Counted from the first letter of the stretch, positions 9,635 to 19,276 are shown. The stretch is DNA of 64,000 nucleotides from Pseudomonadales bacterium (GCA_028281005.1 JANQKS010000003.1:1-64000); one strand, 5' to 3'. Notes: generated by a model from the letters alone, not told the origin. Numbers and translations are program-made.

Positions 9635-10537
9635 CTATGCGACTCGCCGGGTCAGTTCTTCAGGCACAAAGGCCGTAGCTTCGTGGCGTATTTGTTTGCG
9701 CAGGGCGTCTCCGCCGGGGCACTCGGGGATAGACTCGCCCGCTTCGTCCACCAACTCCTTCAAACGCTTTAGCGCACCTTGCGCCCCATACAGCTCAACC
9801 GCGCTCGGGCGTTTGTGGCGACTGTCTTGACCCACGGGTTTGCCTACTTCATCTTCCTGGGCTATGACGTCGCGCAAATCATCGGCCACCTGATAGGCAC
9901 TGCCGATACAAAATCCCAAACGCGCCCACCCCTCGCGCAGGTCACCTCCGCAAGCGGCGCCAATCACCGTGGCGACGGAAAACAACGAGCCGGTTTTACA
10001 ACGATGGTAACAATCCAAATCAATTTCCGGCTCGGATTCCCAAGCCTGCCCGGCGCAAAGGCCATGCCCCATACCCACCGCACGCGCCAAACGCGCGGTC
10101 AGTTCCGGCATCATCTCCACCCCATCCGTGGCATGCACCGCTAAATTCTCGAAAGCCAGGACAATTAGCGCATCCCCCGCTAACACCGCGATAGGCTCGC
10201 CGTAAGCACGATGTACAGAAGGGACGCCACGGCGGGTCGGTGCATCATCAAAACAAGGCAAGTCATCGTGCACCAACGAAGCGCAGTGCAGCAGCTCAAG
10301 CGACGCCGCTGCCGCTGAAGACGTGAGCGGACGCGGATCCGCCGTCGCCGCAGCCACAGCTAAACACAAACGCGGACGTAAACGCGCGCCGCCGGGAAAC
10401 ACCGCGTGACGCACCGCAGCCTGCAGTTGCGCAGGCGTTTCATGGGTTTCACCCAAACTCAGCGCTGTCTCAATCGCTTGCTCTATACGATCGATGTGCC
10501 GATCCGTGTTCCGCACGCCCTCTCCCTGTATCTCCAT
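9635..10537 (-). CDS. crtE: Geranylgeranyl diphosphate synthase
   Basis: A 300-residue trans-prenyltransferase that makes the C20 precursor for carotenoids and the bacteriochlorophyll phytyl tail. It has both aspartate-rich motifs: DDLPCFDD (first, residues about 92-99) and DDLRD (second), plus GARLRP near the N-terminus. I chose the ATG at 10537 (GGGAGA eight bases upstream) over a GTG at 10588, because the GTG lies inside a perfect TGT-N12-ACA operator and the ATG gives the usual family length. First gene of a crtEF-bchCXYZ-puf superoperon. Confidence 0.93.
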   Translation of the reverse strand: MEIQGEGVRNTDRHIDRIEQAIETALSLGETHETPAQLQAAVRHAVFPGGARLRPRLCLAVAAATADPRPLTSSAAAASLELLHCASLVHDDLPCFDDAPTRRGVPSVHRAYGEPIAVLAGDALIVLAFENLAVHATDGVEMMPELTARLARAVGMGHGLCAGQAWESEPEIDLDCYHRCKTGSLFSVATVIGAACGGDLREGWARLGFCIGSAYQVADDLRDVIAQEDEVGKPVGQDSRHKRPSAVELYGAQGALKRLKELVDEAGESIPECPGGDALRKQIRHEATAFVPEELTRRVA

Positions 10538-10582
10538 CAAGATATTCTCCCGCGCATTGGCCCATAGACGAGCCACTGGTTG

Positions 10583-10625
10583 TGTCACAACTACTTTACA
10601 CGTTAAATGTACAGCGTAATTGACA
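10583..10625 (-). promoter_or_regulatory. Two perfect PpsR/CrtJ operators before crtE (shared with divergent crtD)
   Basis: TGT-N12-ACA occurs at 10583-10600 and again at 10608-10625, spaced by 7 bp, in the divergent crtE/crtD intergenic region. Both are exact consensus. Binding here could repress crtEF and crtDC together under oxygen. No PpsR gene is in the window. Confidence 0.8.
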
Positions 10626-10741
10626 CCATTCCCAGCAAAAAGTCAGCAAAAGGCCAGTAAAAATCAGCAATAAATCCGTCGAAATGTATTCAAAACCGTG
10701 GGTAACGTGGCGGTTTGCGCGGTGAGCACGGTCCTCGCGCC

Positions 10742-12268
10742 ATGAAAATTGCAGTGATTGGCGCCGGCGTGGGTGGCTTAGCGGCTGCAGCGACGGCGGC
10801 GGCTCAGGGTGCTGAGGTAACGTTATTTGAAAAAAACGACACCTGCGGCGGCAAAATCCACGCCAACCAACACACTCACCAACACCCCAACAAAAGCGGT
10901 GCACACGCCATCGATGCGGGCCCCACCGTGCTGACCATGCCCTGGGTGTTTCGCGACTTGTTTGCAGCGTGCGGCAAAGACTGGCTCGAATATCTCGAAC
11001 CCTTACCGATAACACCGGTCGCGCGCCACTTCTGGAACGACGGCACGCGCTTGGACCTACAACAAGACCACGACGCGAATGTCAGCGCAATTGAGGCGTT
11101 TGCAGGAGCGGCTGAAGCGTCCCGTTTTGTTAAATGGATCGCCCGGGCCAATCGGGCAAAAGTGGCTCTAAATGGCCCTTTTATCGCCTCAACCAAACCC
11201 AACCCGGTGTCATTGAGCATGCGTATGCGCAGCGATCTGCGCTTCATCAAACCGTTCAGTGACCTGATGAGCGCACTGGCCGGAAGTTTAACCGATCCTC
11301 GCTTATTACAACTGTTTGGGCGCTACGCCACCTACTGCGGCAGCTCACCCTACGCCGCACCCGCCACCCTCGAAATGATAGTGGCCGCGGAGCTGGAAGG
11401 CATTTTCCGCTTACCCGGGGGGATGCGCGAACTGACGCAAGCGCTGACTCGACTGAATCAGGAGCTTGGCAGCTGCATCAAGTTATCAACACCGGTAGAA
11501 AACATCTGCTCGCACGGTCGCGGCTGGCGCCTGTCTTACGGTCAACAACACTGTGACGTCGACGCGGTGATTGTTAACGCCGACCCAGCCGCGCTGTCGG
11601 CAGGCTGTTTTGGCGCTGAGTTACAGCAAGCGGTCAGCCCACCCGGCGCCCGTTCTCTGTCTGCCATGACCTGGACCTGGACCGCGCCGCCCGCAGACTT
11701 TGAGCTCAGCTACCACAACGTATTTTTCTCCGCCGATTACGCTGCCGAATTTGTAGCGCTGTTTAAACATCAGCAAGTCCCCACCGCACCCACGGTATAC
11801 GTGTGTGCACAAGACCGCGTGGCTGACCAAACACTATCAAGCGGGCAAGAGGAGCGCTTGTTTGCGCTGGTGAATGCGCCAGCTAACGGCGACACTGTTG
11901 ATTACCAGGGAGTTATACCGACATGCCAAAGCAATATGCAAACGACGTTGAGCGCTTGCGGCTGGCAGCCGCACTTACCAAACGACGTGCAAGTGACCAC
12001 GCCGACCATCTTTGCGCAACGTTTTCCTGCCACCGGCGGCGCCCTTTATGGCCCAGCTTCCCACGGTTGGCAGGCTACTTTTCGGCGCCAGGGTCAACGT
12101 ACGCGACGCCGGGGTCTTTACTTGGCGGGCGGCGCAACCCATCCCGGCCCGGGGTTGCCGATGGCAGCCATGTCCGGCCGCCTGGCCGCATCCTGCGCCC
12201 TGCAGGATATCGCTTCGACGAGCCGGTGGCGCCCAACGGTTACGCTTGGTGGTACGTGGATGCGATAA
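10742..12268 (+). CDS. crtD: Methoxyneurosporene (hydroxyneurosporene) desaturase
   Basis: A 508-residue FAD-dependent carotenoid C-3,4 desaturase of the CrtI family. The dinucleotide-binding motif GAGVGGLAAA is at residues 8-17, and the C-terminal family motif LAGGATHPGPGLPMAAMSGR is intact. It acts after CrtC and with CrtF on acyclic carotenoids. Starts at ATG 10742, where the flavoprotein motif begins at once; an earlier TTG adds nine unconserved residues. Its 3' end overlaps the N-terminal coding of crtC in another frame. Confidence 0.92.
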   Translation: MKIAVIGAGVGGLAAAATAAAQGAEVTLFEKNDTCGGKIHANQHTHQHPNKSGAHAIDAGPTVLTMPWVFRDLFAACGKDWLEYLEPLPITPVARHFWNDGTRLDLQQDHDANVSAIEAFAGAAEASRFVKWIARANRAKVALNGPFIASTKPNPVSLSMRMRSDLRFIKPFSDLMSALAGSLTDPRLLQLFGRYATYCGSSPYAAPATLEMIVAAELEGIFRLPGGMRELTQALTRLNQELGSCIKLSTPVENICSHGRGWRLSYGQQHCDVDAVIVNADPAALSAGCFGAELQQAVSPPGARSLSAMTWTWTAPPADFELSYHNVFFSADYAAEFVALFKHQQVPTAPTVYVCAQDRVADQTLSSGQEERLFALVNAPANGDTVDYQGVIPTCQSNMQTTLSACGWQPHLPNDVQVTTPTIFAQRFPATGGALYGPASHGWQATFRRQGQRTRRRGLYLAGGATHPGPGLPMAAMSGRLAASCALQDIASTSRWRPTVTLGGTWMR

Positions 12269-13110
12269 ATCCGCAGACCCATGACGCGCTGACCATTATT
12301 GCTTTCATCGGCAGCGTGTTCTCCCCCTACTACGCGCGGGCAAGGCGCAAACAAGCGGCCAATGCCTACAATCATGTGGCGCTAAACGCGGTGTTGTACC
12401 CCGCTGCAGGGGGTAAACGCTGGGCCATGACCGAACGCGGAAAGACAGCACTACAACACAGCCCAGAGCATCTGCAGATTGGCCGCAGCAGCTTAACCTG
12501 GAGCGGGCAGAGGCTGCGCATCGAGCTCGATGAGATAAGTGTCCCTTGGCTGCGACGTATACAAGGTTCAATTGAGTTAACGCCGCGCTGCCAACCAGAG
12601 ACCGCATTTGAGCTGGCCCCCGGGCATATTTGGCACCCCGCCATGCCACTGGCAGATGTTGAGGTAAATCTGAACACGCCGGATTGGCATTGGCAAGGCT
12701 CCGGCTATGCGGATCACAACGCCGGAGCAGAACCGCTTGAGGACGCATTCAAACGCTGGACCTGGTCGCGCAGCGCCAGCACGGATGAGGTGACCGTGTT
12801 TTACGAAACCCACGCCAAAGACGCCGAACACACATTGTTGGCCACCAGCATCGATGCAAACGGCAACTTTGCAGATCAGGACATACCACCTGTGCAAGCT
12901 TTGCCTACCACCGGTTGGCGCATCAAACGTTCGACGCGCGCGCGCAACGCTAAAGTAACCCGAACCCTGGAAGACACACCGTTTTACGCGCGCAGTTTAG
13001 TGGCCACAGAACAAGGGCACAGCATGCATGAAAGCCTAGATATGAACAGATTTGCCGCACCTTGGGTGCAAACGCTGCTGCCGTTTCGCATGCCGCGGCG
13101 GGCGGGTTAA
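12193..13110 (+). CDS. crtC: Carotenoid 1,2-hydratase (hydroxyneurosporene synthase)
   Basis: A protein of about 305 residues recognised by FDEPVAPNGYAWWYVDA, TIIAFIGSVFSPYYARARR and SLDMNRFAAPWVQTLLPFRM. CrtC hydrates the terminal 1,2 double bond of lycopene or neurosporene. The start is uncertain: the conserved N-terminus begins before the first in-frame GTG (12226), and no ATG, GTG or TTG lies in the expected place. I list CTG 12193 as the best guess; a distant ATG at 11923 would overlap crtD by 346 bp. Translation probably depends on coupling to crtD. Ends 1 bp from the convergent crtB stop. Confidence 0.88.
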   Translation: MRPAGYRFDEPVAPNGYAWWYVDAINPQTHDALTIIAFIGSVFSPYYARARRKQAANAYNHVALNAVLYPAAGGKRWAMTERGKTALQHSPEHLQIGRSSLTWSGQRLRIELDEISVPWLRRIQGSIELTPRCQPETAFELAPGHIWHPAMPLADVEVNLNTPDWHWQGSGYADHNAGAEPLEDAFKRWTWSRSASTDEVTVFYETHAKDAEHTLLATSIDANGNFADQDIPPVQALPTTGWRIKRSTRARNAKVTRTLEDTPFYARSLVATEQGHSMHESLDMNRFAAPWVQTLLPFRMPRRAG

Positions 13111-13111
13111 C

Positions 13112-14107
13112 TTAAACCGAACGTCGGCGTTCGATATCCACCAACAGCGAAAGGCCTTCGCTGACAAAACGCAGCTGAAGACCAGGATGCGGGCCAAGCC
13201 GCCCATGCTGCACCAAAAAGTCATTTGCCTGGGAAGCGGGTGCACGCCAGACCTCACCCCCGGCCCGCATCGGCACCATGCTGACCAACAATAGATATCC
13301 GCGGCGTGCAGCAGCCACGTAGGCGCGTTGGTCCACCGAGTTATAACCTTGCAGGGCAATCGAACGGCCAATATCGCGGTAAATGCGCGCTGCCGCACGA
13401 ATACTAAAACGGTAGCGTCGCGGCAGCCGGTTAATCCCGGGTGCAGCCCGGCGGTAGAGCCGCTGGGCATGATCCAAGGTTTGCTGCACAACTTGCGCCA
13501 GTTGTGGGGACATGTGCGGATCCGCCAGCCAAGTGTCCGGCTGCAAACCAACTTCGCGCATCAAACGCTGCGGTAGATACAGCCTACCCATACGTGCGTC
13601 TTGACCTACATCCCGGCAGATGTTGGTCAACTGCATCGCGGTACCAAGATCCGCGGCCCTCGCCAATTGATGTTTGGAGTGCACACCCATAATGGCCGCC
13701 ATGGCCACCCCTACCGATCCTGCCACCCGCGCACCGTAATCTTCAAGCTCCGCCAGGGTTTCGTACCTGCGGTTTGAAGAATCCCAGCGAAAACCTTCCA
13801 ACAAGGCGTCAAACACCACTCTGGGTAAGGCGTACTGGTCTACCGCCAGAGCCAATTGCCGGTCTTCCGGAGAATCCATTGGGGTGTTGGCAAACACCGC
13901 ATCCAAGCGCTGGTGCAACTGCGCAATGGCGGTGTCGATGGGTAAACCGGAATCGTCGACCAGATCATCCGCCACACGACAGAAGGCATACAGCGCGGTG
14001 ACCCCCTGAACGGCTGAGGCCGGCAACAAACGCGACGCAGCATGAAACGTACTAGAACCATTACCCAGATACGTTTGGCATATTTTCAGGTCGTCTTGCT
14101 CAGACAT
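13112..14107 (-). CDS. crtB: Phytoene synthase
   Basis: A 331-residue squalene/phytoene synthase joining two GGPP molecules. The first Asp-rich motif is in YAFCRVADDLVDD (about residues 40-52) and the second in QLTNICRDVGQDARMGRLYLP. The ATG at 14107 overlaps the crtI stop by 8 bp (ATGTCTGA, the same overlap as bchX/bchY) and gives the family N-terminus; the longer open frame upstream lies inside crtI. The final residues are charged and variable. Confidence 0.96.
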   Translation of the reverse strand: MSEQDDLKICQTYLGNGSSTFHAASRLLPASAVQGVTALYAFCRVADDLVDDSGLPIDTAIAQLHQRLDAVFANTPMDSPEDRQLALAVDQYALPRVVFDALLEGFRWDSSNRRYETLAELEDYGARVAGSVGVAMAAIMGVHSKHQLARAADLGTAMQLTNICRDVGQDARMGRLYLPQRLMREVGLQPDTWLADPHMSPQLAQVVQQTLDHAQRLYRRAAPGINRLPRRYRFSIRAAARIYRDIGRSIALQGYNSVDQRAYVAAARRGYLLLVSMVPMRAGGEVWRAPASQANDFLVQHGRLGPHPGLQLRFVSEGLSLLVDIERRRSV

Positions 14108-15587
14108 TGTCCACCACCTCATCCAATACACGAGCCGACGACAACACACCGGGTACACCGGCACCCGGATGGGTGCCTGCGCCGACCAGGTACAAACCCT
14201 CGATCTCTTCGCTGCGATTATGCGGCCGAAACCACGCGCTTTGCCAGAACTCTGGCGCCAATCCGAACGCGGCCCCCTGGGGGGCGCCGTAACGACTGGC
14301 AAAATCTTGCGGCGTCATCACAAACGACGCCGTTAAATGGGCTTCCAAATCCGGCAGCACCGCCTCCTGCAGCCGGGTGCATATCGCCTGGCGGTAACGT
14401 TCTGCTTGCTGCATCCAATCCACGTTGCCCAGAAGATTAGGTACCGGAGATAACACGTAGAACGTTTCTCGCCCTGGAGGCGCCAACGAGGTGTCCGTCG
14501 CCGTGGGCCGGTGTAAGTACAAGCTGAAATCCGACGCCAGCTGTCGGTGCTTAAAAATGTCCTGCAACAAGCCTGTATAACGGGGGCCCATTAGCATCAG
14601 GTGATGAGGCACATCTTCGTATTGGCGATCCGTGCCGAAATACCAAACGAACAAGCTCATTGAAAGCTGGGCACGCTGCACACGCCGCTTATGCCAACGA
14701 CGCTTGTTGAGGTCACCCAACAAAGATTCATACGTCGCTATCGAATCCACATTGGACACCACTACATCCGCTTGCACACGCGAGCCGTCCGCCAAAGTCA
14801 CGCCGCTGGCACGCCCGGCAACGGTGTCAATGCTGGCCACCGGCGAGTTTAAGTGCACAGCGCCGCCTTGGCTGGTGATCAAATCCACCAAACCTTGCAC
14901 CAACCGCCCCGTGCCCCCCATGACAAAATGTACACCCCATTGCCGTTCTAAAAACGCAATGAGGCTATAAATACTGGTTGTAGACAGCGGATTACCGCCA
15001 ATCAGCAGAGGGTGAAAACTGAAGGCGATGCGCAGCCGTTCATCAGAGAAAAAGCGGCTCGCCATTTTGTAGACACTTTGTTCCGAACGTAGCCGCACCA
15101 GATCAGGGACCACCTTCACCATGTGCGCAAACTTGTCAAATGAGCGATGCGCCAACTCCTCAAAACCGATTTCAAAAATGGCGCGGCTCTTCTCCAAAAA
15201 ACGATCGTATCCAGCTACATCGGCGGGCGCCAGCTGTTGTATTTGCGCACGCATAAACGCGGCGTCCGCGCTGCAGTCGAGCACGCTGCCATCGTGAAAC
15301 TGGATGCGATAAAAAGGATCTAGCGAGACCAGGTCAATCTCCTCATTGAAGCTGCGACCCGCTAAAGACCATAACTCTTCAAATAAAAACGGTGCGGTGA
15401 TGATGGTGGGCCCCATGTCAAACACGTGACCATCCATTGTCTCCACGGTCGCCTTGCCGCCTGGGCTGTCCAGCGCTTCAAACACCGATACGCGATAACC
15501 TCTGGCGCCCAGGCGCACCGCCGCCGCAAGCCCTCCAAAACCGCTGCCGATCACAACGGCGTGTTTTGAACATTGCTTGTGCGCCAT
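14100..15587 (-). CDS. crtI: Phytoene desaturase
   Basis: A 495-residue FAD-dependent desaturase converting phytoene to neurosporene or lycopene. The N-terminal GSGFGGLAAAVRLGARGY is the dinucleotide fold, and the C-terminal LVGAGTHPGAGVPGVLSSAR is the CrtI signature. The ATG overlaps the bchO stop as TGATG. The number of desaturation steps cannot be read from the sequence, but with crtC, crtD and crtF present and crtA absent, four-step (lycopene, spirilloxanthin) is plausible. Confidence 0.97.
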   Translation of the reverse strand: MAHKQCSKHAVVIGSGFGGLAAAVRLGARGYRVSVFEALDSPGGKATVETMDGHVFDMGPTIITAPFLFEELWSLAGRSFNEEIDLVSLDPFYRIQFHDGSVLDCSADAAFMRAQIQQLAPADVAGYDRFLEKSRAIFEIGFEELAHRSFDKFAHMVKVVPDLVRLRSEQSVYKMASRFFSDERLRIAFSFHPLLIGGNPLSTTSIYSLIAFLERQWGVHFVMGGTGRLVQGLVDLITSQGGAVHLNSPVASIDTVAGRASGVTLADGSRVQADVVVSNVDSIATYESLLGDLNKRRWHKRRVQRAQLSMSLFVWYFGTDRQYEDVPHHLMLMGPRYTGLLQDIFKHRQLASDFSLYLHRPTATDTSLAPPGRETFYVLSPVPNLLGNVDWMQQAERYRQAICTRLQEAVLPDLEAHLTASFVMTPQDFASRYGAPQGAAFGLAPEFWQSAWFRPHNRSEEIEGLYLVGAGTHPGAGVPGVLSSARVLDEVVDNV

Positions 15588-16429
15588 CAGGCTGCTCCTT
15601 GCTGCAAACGGCCTACCCAATCGCGGATTAGATCTACGACTGTTTGAGGTTGTTCTTCGTGGGCTAAATGACCGCACCCCGGCAGCACCTCCAGCTGCGC
15701 AAACGGCCAGATGGAGTGAAGCCAATGTAAATCCGTTGGCCGTACGGCTTGGTCCGTCCGCCCACCAACAATCAGGGTTGGCAAATCAAATTCCGGCAAG
15801 TTTGGCGCCAGTTCCTCCAGGCGCCACTGCGCCATCATGTTGAGCACTCCCTGCATGTGTTCTGGTTGTGAGAACAGCTGGGCATAGGTCTCCACCATTT
15901 CCGCATTGACCCGACAGCCAATGCCACCGAGCAAACGCTCCACCGCCGCCGCCTTGCCGCCACGACGAGCCAACCAATCTGCCACATATGGCAGACCCGC
16001 AATGGTCCGCGCTGCCAGTGGATAAACAAGCCCCTGCACACCGCGAAAAGGCCGTAAGGCGGGGCTGATAAACACTACGCCGCGGACTCTGTGTGGGTAG
16101 TGCAGCAACCAGTGGGTGGCTACTGCTGCGCCGGAAGAATGCGCAACCAGCCAAGACGGCTCATACGACTTGGCGGCCATCGTAGCTTGCAGCTGCCGCG
16201 CCATTGCAGCGATAGACATCAAATGCGGTGCAGCCGCACCCGAGCAACCATGGCCGGGCAAGTCAGGCATCACGCAGCGCCAATCCTGCACAAAGTGTTC
16301 AACCAGGGGTAGCCAACTTTGGTGATTCGCCGCGGTACCGTGAAGGAACAGCGCCATCTCACCTACACCATCTTCTTCAGCAAATAACACCGCGGGCGTT
16401 GCGCTGGTTTGCACGGCCACGGCGTTCAA
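15587..16429 (-). CDS. bchO: BchO, alpha/beta hydrolase of the Mg-chelatase locus
   Basis: A 280-residue alpha/beta hydrolase with a nucleophile elbow AHSSGAAVA and terminal GCGHLAHEEQP containing the catalytic His. BchO is the conserved third gene after bchI and bchD; its precise role in Mg-protoporphyrin formation is unsettled. It starts with TTG overlapping the bchD stop (TTGA), which is rare but forced by the gene junction. Confidence 0.93.
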   Translation of the reverse strand: MNAVAVQTSATPAVLFAEEDGVGEMALFLHGTAANHQSWLPLVEHFVQDWRCVMPDLPGHGCSGAAAPHLMSIAAMARQLQATMAAKSYEPSWLVAHSSGAAVATHWLLHYPHRVRGVVFISPALRPFRGVQGLVYPLAARTIAGLPYVADWLARRGGKAAAVERLLGGIGCRVNAEMVETYAQLFSQPEHMQGVLNMMAQWRLEELAPNLPEFDLPTLIVGGRTDQAVRPTDLHWLHSIWPFAQLEVLPGCGHLAHEEQPQTVVDLIRDWVGRLQQGAA

Positions 16430-18156
16430 TGCAACGCCGCCTGCTGATTCAGCACAACATCTCGAATCGCCGCGCCACCGCCATAAGGTAGGGGCAAATA
16501 GTTGGCGCCGAGATGAGTCGCCAAATCCTGGGCTTGGGAAACACCGCGCACAGAGGTGTCCAGTAACAAACCCGGCCAGCCACGCGCCTGCAACAGCTTG
16601 GCGACCAAGAGCGCATCCGCAAAAGCCTGTTCGCGGCCACCTAAGCCGTGCAAGCTGACGTTGGCGCGCGCGTCGGTGAGCAACACCACATAAGGCGCAA
16701 ATCCCCGGTGCTCAACTTGGTCGGCAAGCTCCGTGGCCAGTGCAATACCCTTGGCTAGCGGGGTACCACCGCCACCAGCCAACGCCACCAAGGTTCGTTT
16801 AGCGCGCACCAATGATCTAGTTGGCGGTAGTAACACTTCCGCATCGGCGCCTCTAAAGGCGATCAGCGCTACCTCATCGCGCCGCACGTAACACTCCGCC
16901 AGTAGTTGCTCGACAGCACCCTTGGCCTCGCCAAGGCGCTCTAAGGCTGCGGATCCGGAGGCGTCAACGACAAAGATGGTGGCAGTGGCGGTTTTCTGCC
17001 GAAAACGCCGTACGCGCACGTCGTCGGCGCGAAACACCAAGCGTGAACGCTGGCCGCGCAAGCGCCGGCGAAACGGTTGTTGGGGGATTGCAGCCCGTAC
17101 CGTGGCATGGAAGTCCAGTACCGTTTGCGCATCCAAACGCCGCGCCAGTGAACCTGCACGGCGGCCGCGTTCCAGCGACCAAACCGCTTGACCGGCCTTA
17201 CCCAAGCGCCCACGCCGCATAACACTGCGTCGGCCCTGTTGATGCGGTGGCGCCAAACTTAAACTACCGACACTTTGCGCGGCGAGTAACATCGCGGTGT
17301 TTTCATCAAAATCCAGCGCTGCGCCATCGGCATCCGCTTGGTTTTGCTCGGCGGGTTCAGCGTCCTGCTGGCCTGACTCCGGCGGAGCATCAGCCTCACT
17401 CAGATGCTCCGGTTGTGGTTGGGACATGGCGCTGAGCGCGTTTAACTCCGTCGTACAAGCCAAACTGAGGGCGTTGGAGACGTCATCGGCTGTCACGTCC
17501 TCTGCCTCAAACAGAGCAGCCAGGCCGCGTGCAAGGCGAGCAATTAGAATCAGCCGACGCGCAGACTGGATTCCCAGTCCCGCAGCGGCATCACAAATCA
17601 AGGCGTATTGTGAGTTGGTAAGCGTTAAACTTTTGTAGCGCTCAAGCAGGGTTTTGATGTGTGCTTGTTTGAACAGCGGTGCATCCCAAATCTCCCAGGA
17701 CACCGGATCAAGGTTAATGAGCAACGGGATTCGGTCCTCTAACTGACTGGCAATCTGCCAATCGTCGGTACACGCGATGATATCTAAGCTGCTGGCAGGT
17801 TGATCCATGGCATGACATATCGCGGTCACCTGGGCTGCGTGTAAACGCTCACAGCCACGAATCATAAGCGGGTCATCCCTGCCCTGTTCGAGAATACCCC
17901 GATGTAACAGACGCCTACCTGACGCCAGGGTGGCAATGACGTCGACGCTACCTAACAAATGATCCAACGAGGTATACGGGTTCATTTGGCGCCAGTCTTG
18001 TTTGCCGCGCCAATCGCGCAACAATGATTGCCAACGCTCCCAGGCAGGACCATAAGCGCCGACGACGCGCACACCACCAAGTTGTCCGGGCAAACCCGCC
18101 ACCAGGGCGGCAATAATTTGTGCGCGACGCCAGGCTTGACCGTCGTGTGCAGTCAT
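16426..18156 (-). CDS. bchD: Magnesium chelatase subunit D
   Basis: A 576-residue subunit inserting Mg into protoporphyrin IX together with BchI and BchH. An N-terminal degenerate AAA+ domain is followed by an acidic/proline linker (about residues 255-290, rich in E, Q, P, D) and a C-terminal von Willebrand A/integrin-I domain with the MIDAS motif DASGSAALERL. The ATG at 18156 overlaps the bchI stop (ATGA) and is preferred to a TTG two codons upstream. Downstream gene of bchIDO. Confidence 0.96.
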   Translation of the reverse strand: MTAHDGQAWRRAQIIAALVAGLPGQLGGVRVVGAYGPAWERWQSLLRDWRGKQDWRQMNPYTSLDHLLGSVDVIATLASGRRLLHRGILEQGRDDPLMIRGCERLHAAQVTAICHAMDQPASSLDIIACTDDWQIASQLEDRIPLLINLDPVSWEIWDAPLFKQAHIKTLLERYKSLTLTNSQYALICDAAAGLGIQSARRLILIARLARGLAALFEAEDVTADDVSNALSLACTTELNALSAMSQPQPEHLSEADAPPESGQQDAEPAEQNQADADGAALDFDENTAMLLAAQSVGSLSLAPPHQQGRRSVMRRGRLGKAGQAVWSLERGRRAGSLARRLDAQTVLDFHATVRAAIPQQPFRRRLRGQRSRLVFRADDVRVRRFRQKTATATIFVVDASGSAALERLGEAKGAVEQLLAECYVRRDEVALIAFRGADAEVLLPPTRSLVRAKRTLVALAGGGGTPLAKGIALATELADQVEHRGFAPYVVLLTDARANVSLHGLGGREQAFADALLVAKLLQARGWPGLLLDTSVRGVSQAQDLATHLGANYLPLPYGGGAAIRDVVLNQQAALH

Positions 18157-19163
18157 TCGCAAAGCTCAGCAATGGCACGCTCGACCCGCACGTGGCCGTC
18201 GGACTCATCCAACGGGTCGCGCCGCAAACGATGGGACAGCGCCGCCGCGGCCATGGTCACCACGTGTGCGCGCTCTACTGCAGTGTCGTCCTGCAACGCA
18301 GCCCACGCCCGCGCGGCGCGCATCAAGGTCAGCTCCCCGCGCAAACCGTCACATCCTAGGTTGACACACAATTGGCTGATCAGCTGCAGCACTTCATCCG
18401 ACACTGGGATGTCTGCGACGTTTTCTTGGGCGCGCCTCAGTTGGCTGCGCAGGGTGCTTTGGCGACGCGCGTATTTTTTCGCAAAAGTTTGAGGTTCGCG
18501 CTCAAAGGCGTCGCGGCGTTTGATGATTTCTACCCGCTCATCCACCGCTTCTGGGGTACCAACATTGGTACACAAGCCGAAGCGGTCCAACAATTGCGGT
18601 CGCAATTCACCTTCCTCGGGATTGCCGCTGCCTATAAGGACAAATTTGGCCGCGTGGCGCAGACTGATCCCTTCGCGTTCCACCACGTTTTCACCCGAAG
18701 CAGCCACGTCGAGCAGTAAATCCACGATGTGGTCTTCCAGCAGGTTAACTTCGTCGACATACAAAAAGCCGCGGTGGGCGGAGGCCAACAAACCGGGTTG
18801 AAACGATTTTTTCCCCTCTAACAGAGCGTCTTCGATATTCAGTGACCCAACCACTCGATCTTCGGTCACCCCCAGCGGCAAATCCACCACCGGCATCGGC
18901 AGTTGTTTGGATTTCTCGTTAAACGCGGGGCAATTCTCGCAGTTGGGTGTGGGTGTGTCCGGATCACAGCGGAACGCACAGGAGGGGCGCACAGAAATTT
19001 TGGGAAGTAACTCAGCCAGCGCGCGGATGGTGGTAGATTTGCCGGTGCCGCGGTCGCCGAATACCAGCACGCCGCCCAAACTGGGATCAACCGCAACACA
19101 CATCAACGCACGCCGCATTTCTTCCTGACCGACTATCGCCGAGAAAGGATAGGTCGCCGACAT
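18153..19163 (-). CDS. bchI: Magnesium chelatase ATPase subunit I
   Basis: A 336-residue AAA+ ATPase. Walker A GDRGTGKS is at residues 36-43, the Walker B segment is FLYVDEVNLLEDH, and a helical C-terminal lid follows. It assembles as rings with BchD to drive Mg insertion, the first committed step to bacteriochlorophyll. First gene of a tightly overlapping bchI-bchD-bchO-crtI-crtB series. Imperfect PpsR-like sites lie 50-80 bp upstream. Confidence 0.97.
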   Translation of the reverse strand: MSATYPFSAIVGQEEMRRALMCVAVDPSLGGVLVFGDRGTGKSTTIRALAELLPKISVRPSCAFRCDPDTPTPNCENCPAFNEKSKQLPMPVVDLPLGVTEDRVVGSLNIEDALLEGKKSFQPGLLASAHRGFLYVDEVNLLEDHIVDLLLDVAASGENVVEREGISLRHAAKFVLIGSGNPEEGELRPQLLDRFGLCTNVGTPEAVDERVEIIKRRDAFEREPQTFAKKYARRQSTLRSQLRRAQENVADIPVSDEVLQLISQLCVNLGCDGLRGELTLMRAARAWAALQDDTAVERAHVVTMAAAALSHRLRRDPLDESDGHVRVERAIAELCE

Positions 19164-19199
19164 CTAACTCCCCCAAACAACCCGCCTTAACAAAGGCGC

Positions 19200-19245
19200 T
19201 ACACGCACCAGTGTAAAGCTGACGCTACGTAAAGGGAAGTTTACA
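19200..19245 (-). promoter_or_regulatory. Possible PpsR-like operator region upstream of bchI
   Basis: Two overlapping one-off matches to TGT-N12-ACA lie at 19212-19229 (ends ACG) and 19228-19245 (begins CGT). An inverted repeat TACAC-N6-GTGTA lies at 19200-19215. Each is imperfect, but their clustering ahead of bchI matches the operators before crtE and bchC. Confidence 0.45.
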
Positions 19246-19276
19246 TTGCGGGGCGAAACCGCCCGGCGTAGGACCT

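Noticed and set aside
10596-11015. A 139-codon minus-strand frame over the crtE/crtD promoter and crtD start
   Set aside because: Its composition is shadow-like (Arg/Trp/Cys rich), it covers the operators and the crtD N-terminus, and it has no Shine-Dalgarno.
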